NCBI GenBank assembly: GCA_022495005.1
Contig: JAGYXB010001861.1
Location: 248,001-312,000 of the forward strand
DNA: 64,000 bases
Source: Rhyacophila brunnea
Taxonomy: Eukaryota > Arthropoda > Insecta > Trichoptera > Rhyacophilidae
Reading direction: 5' to 3'
Shown here: piece by piece, positions 1 through 57,990 of the stretch
Numbering within the stretch: the stretch's first letter is position 1
Layout: each line of letters starts with the position of its first letter
Made by a program: the position numbers and the translations under genes
Notes under the pieces: model-generated
The model's database searches: none
Told to the model about the DNA's origin: nothing
Seen by the model: only the letters and a program-made list of their open reading frames with translations

Positions 1-428
1 GTTCGAAGCCCTGGTTAAAATCATAAATTTTCAATAATCTAGAAATTTTATGACTTTGAGAGGGATTTTAAATAGAACGGACATATAAGGGACGCAGGCA
101 GGGGTAGTCTTAATAATTGATCTATGTATAATGGGTCTGAGTTATAAGATATATTTTTAACAGTAAAATATTTCTATTCATTGCATACAAGAAAAAAATT
201 ACATTTAATGTATGGATTGGACTGATAACCTGCCCTTTGTTGTAATATTAGGTGCATTTAATTATGATCTCTACATATTATGTTAATTATAATTATATAG
301 TTGGTAATTCACGTTCCCATTGTGTTCCTCTCTAAATAATTCGTAATACCCTTAAACTTTCTTGGGTTGATTCCCAGCTGGGTAAAAATGGCATGTTATT
401 GTCAAATATCATTAGGTAGGTACTCTAA

Positions 429-584
429 GTGCCCATACGCACTTGCGGCAGGCCGCCTCGCGGCTAGCCGTGGCGGCCTGCCGCCTATCGTTTTTTGTAT
501 GCCGGCTAACCGCAGCGGCCTGCCGCATATCGCACTTTGCATACAAAAAACGATAGGCGGCCTGCCGCAAGTGCGTATGGGCAC
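429..584. mobile_element. GC-rich fold-back element with 29-bp inverted ends and TAA duplication
   Basis: The ends GTGCCCATACGCACTTGCGG.. (429-457) and the mirror copy at 556-584 match as inverted repeats. TAA flanks both sides (426-428, 585-587), as is usual for PIF/Harbinger-type insertions. The interior holds further inverted copies of CGGCCTGCCGC and a CCTATCG(T)nGTATG pair, so the whole unit can fold into nested hairpins. The open frames across it are a by-product of the repeats. Confidence 0.8.
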
Positions 585-2100
585 TAATAGTAACTAACCT
601 CATGAAATCTATTTTTATTCTATTTGTATCTCTTTATAATCATGTATGTGACACACTCTAAAGTCTAAGTACTTAAAAATATATCGCATTCCATGAAGAA
701 TCTTGTTTTTTTTTCATCTCTCTTTGTCATCTTTCAAGTGTATGATTTAGAGCGTGGGTTCCACTACGTGGTGTCGTATACGTAACAAAACTAACCAATC
801 ACATAAATGTAATTGCATGTTGCGTAAATTGATAGATCACTTACATCATCTCATTTCTTAATTCTTTTCCTTAGTGAAAGTTTGCGAGGGATTGCCTAGC
901 AGTCCCGCACTGCCCGTGTTAGTATCAAGGTAGTCTAGGTAGCAAGGTGTCTGCCTTTCATTGTCTCAGAAAGTAGACCAACCGTTTATTTTTTTTTACA
1001 TTTCTTGTGTTTGGAAACCGACCCCATAGAATCGATTGGCAAAAAATTCATATCGATAATAACAATTATAGGAAAGTGTACTGGGTAGTGTCACCTCCAA
1101 TTTAAGCCTCTAGCAGTGTAAACTGAATGACCCACACGCATTGTGGGCTTGAAAAATCGAAATTTAAAAAATTGACAAATGCCATCGCACCCCGCTGCCT
1201 CTACGGGACTAAGCACTACTGCACCTAAGATTTTTTTTTGGGCACATTATAAACATAGTTTTGTTCTATCAATTTGTTTATATTTTGTTCTATCAATTCT
1301 GGCATCCACCACACAGAATTCTGTCAATTTGTCAACATTTGCCATATTTCATTGCGCCAACCTACAGAATATTAATTTTTCTATGGCTGCCAATATGGCC
1401 CTCGTAGTCCAGTGTGTAAGGCGCTAAAAACTAAAATCTTATATATTCTCTAGTTATATTCCAAATTTCTTGATTCTGTCTAACTTATAATTCGGTGAAC
1501 ACTTTTGAAAAAGAAACAAGACATTATTTTTAAAACACATTGTTTTATTACAAAAACTGATACAGTTATATATTTTAATAGCACAGTACAAATATTTCAT
1601 TTGGGCGTCCGTCCATAAATGGCATCACACAATTTTCAGTATTTTTTACACCCCCCTCACGGTCACAATTCATTGCAAAATCTTTTACTTCCCTTGTATA
1701 AATTCCATCACATTTTAACCCTCCTCCCTATTCATTAAAAATGATCGATTTTAGTAAATATTATTTGTTCTCAGAAAAAAATATTACTTTTATACTTTTA
1801 ACATCGGGTTTTGCAATGTCACATTTTCATAAACCATCACATTATATTATAGGATCCCCTCGCCCCATTAGTGTGTGATGTCATATATGGATGACCCCGT
1901 ACTAGAACTACATTCTTAAAGCTACGACTCTCTGTTTTATGCGGTACGTCCACATAACTAGCTGTGTAAAATTTTTGACAATCCTATATCAAATTTTGAC
2001 ACATTTCGAAGGCCTTAGTTGCCTTATGAGATTAATAGACATTTTTTATACAAAAGCTAAATGAATCATAGTGAAACAACATTTTTTACCTTTTTATTAG
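585..2100. other. Intergenic DNA, nothing recognised
   Basis: AT-rich, with short homopolymer runs; no coding frame with family resemblance, RNA gene or clear repeat boundary seen. Confidence 0.5.
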
Positions 2101-2172
2101 ATGATGATATCTCAGCCGGTCTCGATCCACTACTGGATGATAGCATCTCCTCGATGTCTCCACGCATCATAA
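2101..2172. repeat. Fragment of a dispersed insect repeat (LINE tail-like)
   Basis: The segment CAGCCGGTCTCGATCCACTA followed by CTGGATGATAGC resembles segments near 18956 and 41136. The motif (CAGCC..GATCCACT.CTGGATGA) is common at 3' ends of insect non-LTR retrotransposons. Confidence 0.5.
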
Positions 2173-2444
2173 CATTATTTGATAATCATAAATTATGAGA
2201 AGAAAAAAGCTTTGTGTAAATTGGGGTTCATTATGCTAATGTAAGATAACACAGCAGTAACTCTTGCGTCATCTGTGTGTAGAAGGCTGGATTAAGGATG
2301 ATCACAACCAGAGTGTATCATTAGCACAATAAACATAGTCTTAGCTAAACATGCTACAAGTTATCTTGATGTACAGTCTAATTAACCACCATATTGTTTT
2401 ATTAAAATCAGAATAACAATTTTAATAGTGACATCAGTTTAGAC

Positions 2445-3014
2445 CAGTAGTGAAGGGTGGAGGTAGGCTGTTAAGATCCACCATAAATAATGCACATTAT
2501 ACTTTGTCAGTCATACGTATTTGTTTTCATTGAAATACAGATTGTGTTGGTTAGTTTTTAAAATTCAATCAAACCCTGCGAAACCAAGCCATAATAGATG
2601 ATTATTAGTCAAAAAATACTTGTCTTTCTATAAAATATCTAAAATTATGCAGTTATTCTTACATAGCTTTGGATATTTTATAGATAGAATAATATTTTTT
2701 ATCTGTTATAGTTTGGTTTAGACTGGGTTTAATGAATTTAAAAAATTGAACCAACAATATGTGTAATATGTATTCTTAATCCAACGAAAACTAGTATGAA
2801 TGAAAAAGTGTGCACAATTTTATCATATCGCCCAAAATATACCAAAACTATTATGGTTTGATTTAGGCAGGGTTTAATTGATTTTTAAATACTAACCAGC
2901 ACCATTTTCAAATTGTATTCTTACTACAATGAAAACAAATACGTATGGCTAACAAAGTTTATTGTGCACTATTTATGGCGGATCTTAACAGTCTATCTCC
3001 ACCCTTCGCTACTG
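2445..3014. mobile_element. hAT-like non-autonomous transposon, 8-bp duplication GTTTAGAC
   Basis: GTTTAGAC occurs immediately before (2437-2444) and after (3015-3022). The inverted ends are CAGTAGTGAAGGGTGGAG and CTCCACCCTTCGCTACTG (read on the plus strand at the right end), and the inverted similarity extends inward about 150 bp. There is no transposase. Partial relatives occur at 40331, 43749 and 48596. Confidence 0.9.
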
Positions 3015-3574
3015 GTTTAGACAATCAATGCAATACTGTCAACAACATAATCACATTGTCTATTGACTATTAAAAATCTCTGGTCAATAACCTCCTTCAT
3101 CGCCATTGCTACTTGGAACTAATGCAGCCTTCAAATCATAGACAATCCAAGAGGTTTGTTTGCACCTGAAATATCGAGGGGTTTGTGAAATCGTTGGTAA
3201 TAACCTTACTCCCTACTGATAATTATTTACAGTCATGTCATTAAATAAACAGACACAAACATCAACAAATAAATAAAAAATAATGGATAATTTGACAACC
3301 TAAACAAGTAGATCTAGGATCTTGTCTTTTTCCGTGGACGGTAATAAACTTGAACATGAACATAACCAAAATTTTCTTCAAAAATACTTCGTATACAACA
3401 TAAATACATCCAACGACTAATGTTCTAGTCTACACCATCAAGTTGTTACAATATCCATATTGAATCAAACGTTATGTTATTGACATTTTCTGTATTTTAC
3501 TGACATTTATCTACTTTATTTGGTATAATATTTTCATATAAAATCCTACATGCTGTCAAAAAATATTGATAATA

Positions 3575-3962
3575 TCGAGGGTATACTGACAGAACGCATT
3601 ATTTCAGTTTTGCTGTTTTAAATGCCAAAATGTATACAATTTTACGCTCTACGTCCTGGTAAAACGCACAAAGGCATAGGATATAATGGTGAGAAAATAT
3701 AAACATTATTAAATCATATTGTTATTTTTTTATTCTGATAGAAAGCATGATAATGACTTTCTGCGTATACAAAATACAGGACTTGTAACATGTCGTATAT
3801 TGTGTTTGCCATAAAGGCTAGTCTTTATAATGTAGAAAAAATGTGTTTAAATCATAAAAAAATCTACGTGGGAGAACGCTTTGAAAAAAAAATAAAGTCC
3901 TTTTTGCGATTAACTCCGAACTTGTTTTAATGAGTTAATGCTTTCTGTTAGTATACCCTCGA
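3575..3962. mobile_element. Mariner-type MITE with TA duplication
   Basis: Inverted ends TCGAGGGTATACTGACAGAA (3575) and TTCTGTTAGTATACCCTCGA (to 3962), about 27 bp with two mismatches, flanked by TA on both sides. 388 bp, no coding capacity. Confidence 0.85.
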
Positions 3963-4710
3963 TATAGTCATGTAATGTATCCTCCACGTAACTTTGTAAT
4001 TGTACACAGTGACAAGATTTGTGTGTAATACGCACTCCGTATTAGTGTATTAGTAAATACCAGGCGCCTGATTAGCTGTTATCAAATAAATCAAAACAAA
4101 ACAAACAAAAAAATCTATTCCAAATTGCAAGGTTACGTGGAGGGTAGTATAACATGGACACTTTCTATTTTCAAAATAATAATACAGACGAACTTGGTTA
4201 TTACGATCACAGAAATGGTGAGATCTCGGATTTAATGAGAAAACATTCGTTGACTAGTTTATGATTTTCTCCATACATTTATTCACTTTCATAACGAGCT
4301 ACTCCTCGGGTATACTGAGCAAAACTGTTAATGTGTCGATCGTTTAAAAACAACATTTTCGACCCTAAGCAATAAAATCCGACCGGGCAGTTAACTAGAC
4401 CGATGCCGCCGGGCTACTTCTTTTGTAGTTTATGAATGCCATGCTTGTTTCGGGGATTTTTACGATGGTTTTCAGATTTTTTATGTTCTATGCTTAAATA
4501 GAACGAGGCGCGAAAAATGTTATATAACGAGCAAATTCAGTCGGTTCCATCTTCCTCGTAATAACCGAGTTCGACTGTATAATGTTGCCATAATAAAAAC
4601 TTAATTTAATAAATCATAATCTACAGCTTGTGAAATGTAATCAAGTTGACGATGAAGTCAGTGAAAGAGTAATGTAGAAATTGAAGAAGGGTGTAGTAAG
4701 TGTTATGCGA

Positions 4711-13847
<9,137 letters not shown>

Positions 13848-14945
13848 CTACGGATGCCTCGCGTTTCGATTCTACTGGCGGGATTCAAACATGTTCTATG
13901 CACTGTAAGAGAGGAAAGGAAAAACAGTCAGGGAAAGGGCACATTACGGTCATTTATGCTTGGATGATGATGACATTAAAAAAAATAGTGGAGTTAGTTT
14001 GTAGGCGCATTGCTGGATTTACCATATACACTAGAGTCTCGACTCGTGTCGTTTTAGAATTGTGTCGCTAAAATATTTTGTCCTTTTTCAACGCAACTAA
14101 AAAAATGGTTTATCTTGAATTAAACTAGATTCCATTTATAAAAATAATATGTATGTATTATTCATAATATATTATTTAAAAAAATGGTATTTTTTTTATT
14201 TTTTTTTCTAAAGAAGTATGAATTACATATTTATTTAACTATTTCTTTTATACAACGAATAATTCACGGGATTTTAAGAATGTACTATTCTAATTTTATT
14301 ATAGAACTAATTCACATAACACTCTAATAATTATTGTGCATTGCACAGGGCGCGATACCCAAGAGACACAGTTTCGTTTCCTGCTGGGTGTCTTACTTTT
14401 CTCAAAAAAGATTTTTTCTATTGACTATATTTTCTCATGAGCGTTCACAGAATTATGTATGTTACATATTCATGTTGTTATTTTTTCTTTTCATTATTAT
14501 TGCAATAAACATTGTATCTAATTTTTTCATTCTTATTTCAATGTATCCAAAATGAACTCGTTCCTAGATGCCTCCCTTCTCGTGGAACACATTAATGGTG
14601 CAACTCGAGGTTCTAGTGTAAAGGTTAGAGAGGCTATGGGGGCCCTAAAATCCATGAAAAAAAAGAAAACGGCTGCTTCAATAAACAATTAAATTTAGGA
14701 GTCCAAAAGCTCGCCACTTGGTAGATGATAAAATCTATGATAAAATATAATATTGAAATAAACTGAAAAAAATATGGCACCGAAAGAAATATTGCACAAA
14801 TATATCGGAAGCCACCCTGTTTTCCTGCAACACCTACAATATAACGCGTTCAGACATATGGACACAAAAATCATTCATTTTGCAAGCATCAGCCAAATTC
14901 TTCATTGCCGTGTTTTCAGCGTAGATTACGGAACTCAGCGTTATA

Positions 14946-15116
14946 GAGTCCGTATTCTTTATGCTGGCATGCGGTTTCCCCCCCGCTTCCGCATTTTAAC
15001 ACTGCATTCCCTCTCATTCCCTCCCATTGAAAACTTGCAACAGTCAAACGCGATGATACAATGCTTTCTGTCCGCGAGCGACGTGATGTTAACGCCAGCA
15101 TAAAAAATACGGACTC
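14946..15116. mobile_element. 171-bp MITE with TA duplication
   Basis: Inverted ends GAGTCCGTATTCTTTATGCT (14946) and AGCATAAAAAATACGGACTC (to 15116), flanked by TA on both sides. Tc1/mariner-like by target site. It accounts for most of the open frame that spans it. Confidence 0.82.
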
Positions 15117-15426
15117 TAGTTGGCAACTTTCCAGTAAAATTGATGATGTTTAGGGCCACATACATGTGACACAAGTAACCTAATGTACCTCCATCTTAAC
15201 TTATGTGGCCAACATCAAGTGTTTAGAGACTATCACTGCCATACAGTTGCAATCAATTACCAAGATGAAAGAAAGGTAATTTTCGATATTGTCACTGCAT
15301 TATCAATTATTTATGTTACACTGTTGGCCAAGCCCACTTGCTCTGATGTCAATAGAGTCAAATAATAGCTCTTGAAGAAATAATATACTGAAATTCATTA
15401 TAGAAACAACACCTAGAAAAAAAACA

Positions 15427-16069
15427 GGGTCTTTTTACTGGTTCTCCGCCACCGCTCGCTATCATCTGTCAGTGAGCGCAGTGTTGCCAACCGAACTATA
15501 ATTATAGTACATTTTGGTTCGCGTACTATTAAAAAAGTATAGTACGTCAAAAATACCACAATTTTGAAAAATGGAATTAATCGAATTCGCCGGTTGTGCG
15601 AATATTCCCCATTGCTTATTTCATTGCGTTTAAAAGTTGTCTATAGTGTCGATGTTTAAAGTTCAGTAAAATGTTCGTACTTCAATCACAGCAAATCGTA
15701 ATAACGTTAAGCGAGGGACGTAGTAAGTAAATCTATTTAATATAAATAATATAAGATCTCAGTGTGCGATATTTCTATGGATGTAGTCTTGCGTTGTATA
15801 CTCTAAAAAACTAATGTGACAGTTAATGACGGCGGCCGGTTAGCATTTTTCGGTCGTAAGAGGTGTTTTAATAAAGCAGGGCATCGCAATTTTTCGAATT
15901 CTCCGTTATGTGACAAACAAAAAAACTTACATTTTCAACACATCCTATAATTTTTTCCGAAATACTATAATGTCTTGGACTGCGTACTATAATTCGATGA
16001 CAAAAAGATAGCTGAATTCCAGAATGGCGACTGACAGATAAAGACGACGGAGAACCAGTAAAAAGCACC
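15427..16069. mobile_element. 643-bp inverted-repeat element with 8-bp duplication AAAAAACA
   Basis: Starts GGGTCTTTTTACTGGTTCTC and ends GAGAACCAGTAAAAAGCACC, with looser inverted similarity (CTGTCAGT..) further in. AAAAAACA stands before (15419-15426) and after (16070-16077); because it is a low-complexity site, the duplication is less certain than elsewhere. The interior repeats an ATAGTAC motif also seen in the element at 38642. Superfamily not assigned. Confidence 0.75.
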
Positions 16070-17074
16070 AAAAAACACATCACTAACATCACATAGGTAT
16101 TGCAACTTGACATTATTTTAAGAAAATCTTCTGTTAAGTTACTATACCTATAATTATTGTTAGGTACTGTATATTTACGTTAAAAAATATGTTCGTATAT
16201 TAGGGTATTAATATCAAAATGAAATGATTTGACATGGGCGTAACAAATGAAAACTTTCACATTTAATTAGACAAACATACCTCTTCCATAGCCTAGGGGT
16301 GTGGAAATATTGACATTGTTAGATCATCCTCAAATAGAGGGAAGATTTACGATTTAACATCGCGAAAAATGTTTTTCAACGCATTGATACTTAGAAGAGT
16401 ATCAGACGTATCATTTTCACAGATTAATAATGAACAAAAGATATATTAACACATAAAATTTTCAGATTTCCCGAATGTAAACGAAACAATCTACGCATGT
16501 ATTTTGACATAATAATAAACGTCAAAGTATTAACCCTTATGATACTAAGGGCAAAGTAGAATATATTTTAAACCTCCATCGGAAAAATACAAAAAAATTA
16601 GCATAATAAATTACATTTTTAGGTGATTAATTATTCTATTTTTTTTATATGTAAACGTTAATTTGATAAATATTTTACAGAATAGGTGCTTATAGTGGAT
16701 TATAATAATTGATACATACCTACCTATTCGTATGCAGCTTTTTTGAAAATAAATAATGATTTTTTTTTTTATTTTAATTGAGTCAGTATTTACCTGTGAA
16801 CAACAAAATATTTTGTTTTGTTCTCATTTTCAAAAGATTAATTTGAATAATTAACTTCTCTCTAAAACTATCTATGTGCCTAATTGCGTTTGGAACAAAG
16901 AGATTGGATCTCTTTGGTTTGGAACATTATTTTATAAGTTTCCATGAGTCTGCGGGTTAAATTATCAAATCTGTAGGTGTAAAATTTAAAAATATTTTTT
17001 CCTTCTTTTCTACACGCGCTACGGTTGCACTATCTTGCATCAGTGACAGATCGCTGTCAAATTTTGATTAAAAG

Positions 17075-55645
<38,571 letters not shown>

Positions 55646-56068
55646 GCCACTCAGGCTAATAACATGATACGAATTTGAATGACAAAGCGACACGTAGCTT
55701 ATGACTACAACAACAAAATCGCACTTCCTAAATTCCGCCTGTCCTTCACTTCACCGTGTTTTTGACCTAAGCTTCAAAATATGTTTGCCCTTATTTTTAA
55801 TCAGTTGACCGTGGTGCATATCTTTTCTTATTTTTGTATTTTAATTATATTTTTATGAATACTAACTAATGAAACTGAAACTAAATTAAGTTATTTTATG
55901 ATTGAAACATTGTACTGTCAAAATATTTATTAAAAATGATTTTTTGAAATTATCCCATTTGTGTTTTATTTTTTTTATTTGCCTATACCATATTTCTGTT
56001 CATTATTTTTTTTCTAATGTGAGTCCAGAACCACCAAATTGGAAAAGAATTGTTCTAACTATAAATTA

Positions 56069-56074
56069 AATAAA
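56069..56074 (+). terminator. Candidate GluProRS polyadenylation signal
   Basis: AATAAA 424 bp after the GluProRS stop. An ATTAAA about 285 bp after the stop is an alternative. Position and motif only; AT-rich DNA makes chance hits likely. Confidence 0.3.
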
Positions 56075-56303
56075 TCCCTGAAAAATCTTTGAGCACAAAT
56101 GTGCAAAGATAAAATAAGTCGTTTAATTACTTCTCTAAATTTAAGAATTGCTTAAGAGTATACCTGCAATTATATCGTGGTTTTTGAACAATTTTTCTAT
56201 TCAACGAATGAAATACAGAAGATTTAAGAATGTAGCATTTAATGCTACATTCTTAAAATTCGAGAGAAATGTGCTGCGTAGAAGAAGAAGAATGGCGTAT
56301 ACG

Positions 56304-56800
56304 CAGGGGCGGCTCTACCTTAAGGGTTCGTAGGGACCATCCCCACATCCATAATATCATGTCAAAAATACACATCCGATATTATCATTATTACATAAAT
56401 AATATAACTACTTCATTACATGATTAAAATTACAAATTTCATTCTACAAAGGATGCGAATGCATTAGCGTTAGTATACGCATACCGGGAGCGATACAAAT
56501 AGCCCCGAGGTTAATAAAAATGCTCGCTGTATGTCGTTGTTCAAAACCGATAATGGTAAGTCCATAATAATAATTATTATTAATTAAGTAGTTTAAGCAC
56601 GCTTTTTATGTGTGATTAAGTAACGACTCAGATAATCTTATTATTTATTCTGAAAAATTACTCATTTCCCATTAAAAAATCATATTGTTATAAGTAGCTT
56701 GGTGCATAATGTATAATAATTATGAAGAAGTAGGTAGGTATATATATTTAATAATTAATGGCTAAACCCCATCACATAGAAAGTCGTCGAGCCGCCACTG
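56304..56800. mobile_element. hAT-like element, 8-bp duplication CGTATACG
   Basis: CGTATACG flanks both ends (56296-56303, 56801-56808). The ends are CAGGGGCGGCTCTACC and CGTCGAGCCGCCACTG. 497 bp, no coding capacity. Confidence 0.9.
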
Positions 56801-57175
56801 CGTATACGATGTGACCTAGAGCTCTACAACCACTTCCAAGGATGTTTTTTGGGCTTCCCAATATGTAATAGCCAATAGCCCCTTTAAGGATGAATTAGGC
56901 TATGTGTATAATGCAGTGAAACAATCATAATAGACGTTATAGAGTAATGATCACTGAGAATTTTTTTTTCATAATGTATAGAATTTTCATCATCAAAAAC
57001 AGGTTTTAGATTAGGTACTCATTGGTTATACAATACATAGGTGCAGAGTATATTGTCGGGAAAACCAATTTAAATAATAAAAATGTACAAGCATCTATCC
57101 TCGAAGCTTGATATACGGCTGGCCGAGGCTTCATTTACTAGCTTAACAAAGCATTGTCAGGATACAAGCATTGAC

Positions 57176-57260
57176 CAGCTGAATGCGGAAGTATTCTAAC
57201 TGACATTATTGAAATATTTTAGAAGGGAGTTCTTCGAACATTTTATTTTGACCGAGTACA
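57176..57260 (+). mobile_element. Left end of the 39200 MITE family
   Basis: CAGCTGAATGCGGAAGTATT, CTAACTGACATTATTGAAAT, ATTTTAGAAGGGAGTTCTTC match the arm at 39200. The right arm is not seen here. Confidence 0.65.
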
Positions 57261-57948
57261 ACTGGTATTGTCAGACATTCCATATTGAGTTGAATGCTGA
57301 TGCAGCTATTCCCATTTGGATAAAAAGCTCTCTTTGTGACGTATATCTCCCGTGATAAAAAGATTGTTAGGCCCCCTTTCTGGGTAGATCGATGATATCG
57401 AAAGAGTCACCAGATTGAGTTTGATGTAGAAAGCATAGGACACGGCAGTAGAGAGAAATGGGTGAAGACTTTAGTAATTCAGAATTGAATGTCTACAAAT
57501 TGAAGAAGATGTCTTATGATAATATGCATCCCTAGTCAGGTAATTTGGAAAAGGACAGATGTTATTGGACATAACATGTGTTTTCTACATATCGATTATC
57601 AGAAAAATGAGATAAATTACTTTTTAAACTATTTCTACTTTTGAAAAAATTATCCTTTATCAATATTTTTAATATAGTAACTTATCTTATGTCAATAGAA
57701 AATATATATTTTTTTAAATCTAATCTCAGATGGAGGTATTTTGTTTAAATATAAATAGGGAAAGGTTTATTTATAGAATGGCAGCCCGGAATCAGACCGC
57801 AGGCGTGCGATGAGTAATGACAAATTGACAAGTTCAGCAATAGAAGCATATTTAATTATTGCGTGCGGGTTGTCGAGTTGTGACAGGAGTGGTTGAAAGG
57901 TTGAAACAAAGTTTTTCGTGATATTACCAAGACTCTCTCCGCATAATC

Positions 57949-57990
57949 ATGATGAGTGACGATGATAGAGACATAGACATCGAAAGCGAC
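57949..57990 (+). CDS. Max: Max exon 1
   Basis: Encodes [14 protein letters not shown]; compare human MSDNDDIEVESDEEQ. Donor GTAATT, phase 0. Upstream there is a stretch of leader without other ATG-rich features; the transcription start was not identified. Confidence 0.9.

Larger units (their letters stand above)
55646..57948. other. Intergenic region between GluProRS and Max
   Basis: Contains the GluProRS 3' untranslated region, a hAT-like element (56304-56800), a MITE end (57176-57260), and about 690 bp before the Max start in which no promoter motif could be assigned. Confidence 0.5.

Noticed and set aside
4278..4283. Minus-strand AATAAA 430 bp past the channel stop
   Set aside because: Possible poly(A) signal, but chance occurrence is high in this AT-rich DNA and nothing else supports it.
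14552..14692. 46-codon frame MNSFLDASLLVEHINGATRG.. with a Lys-rich end
   Set aside because: Coding-like at first sight, but no family recognised, no splice context and no neighbour support; left uncalled.
14774..15103. 109-codon frame starting MAPKEILHKY
   Set aside because: Half of it is the MITE at 14946-15116; composition and lack of homologs suggest chance.
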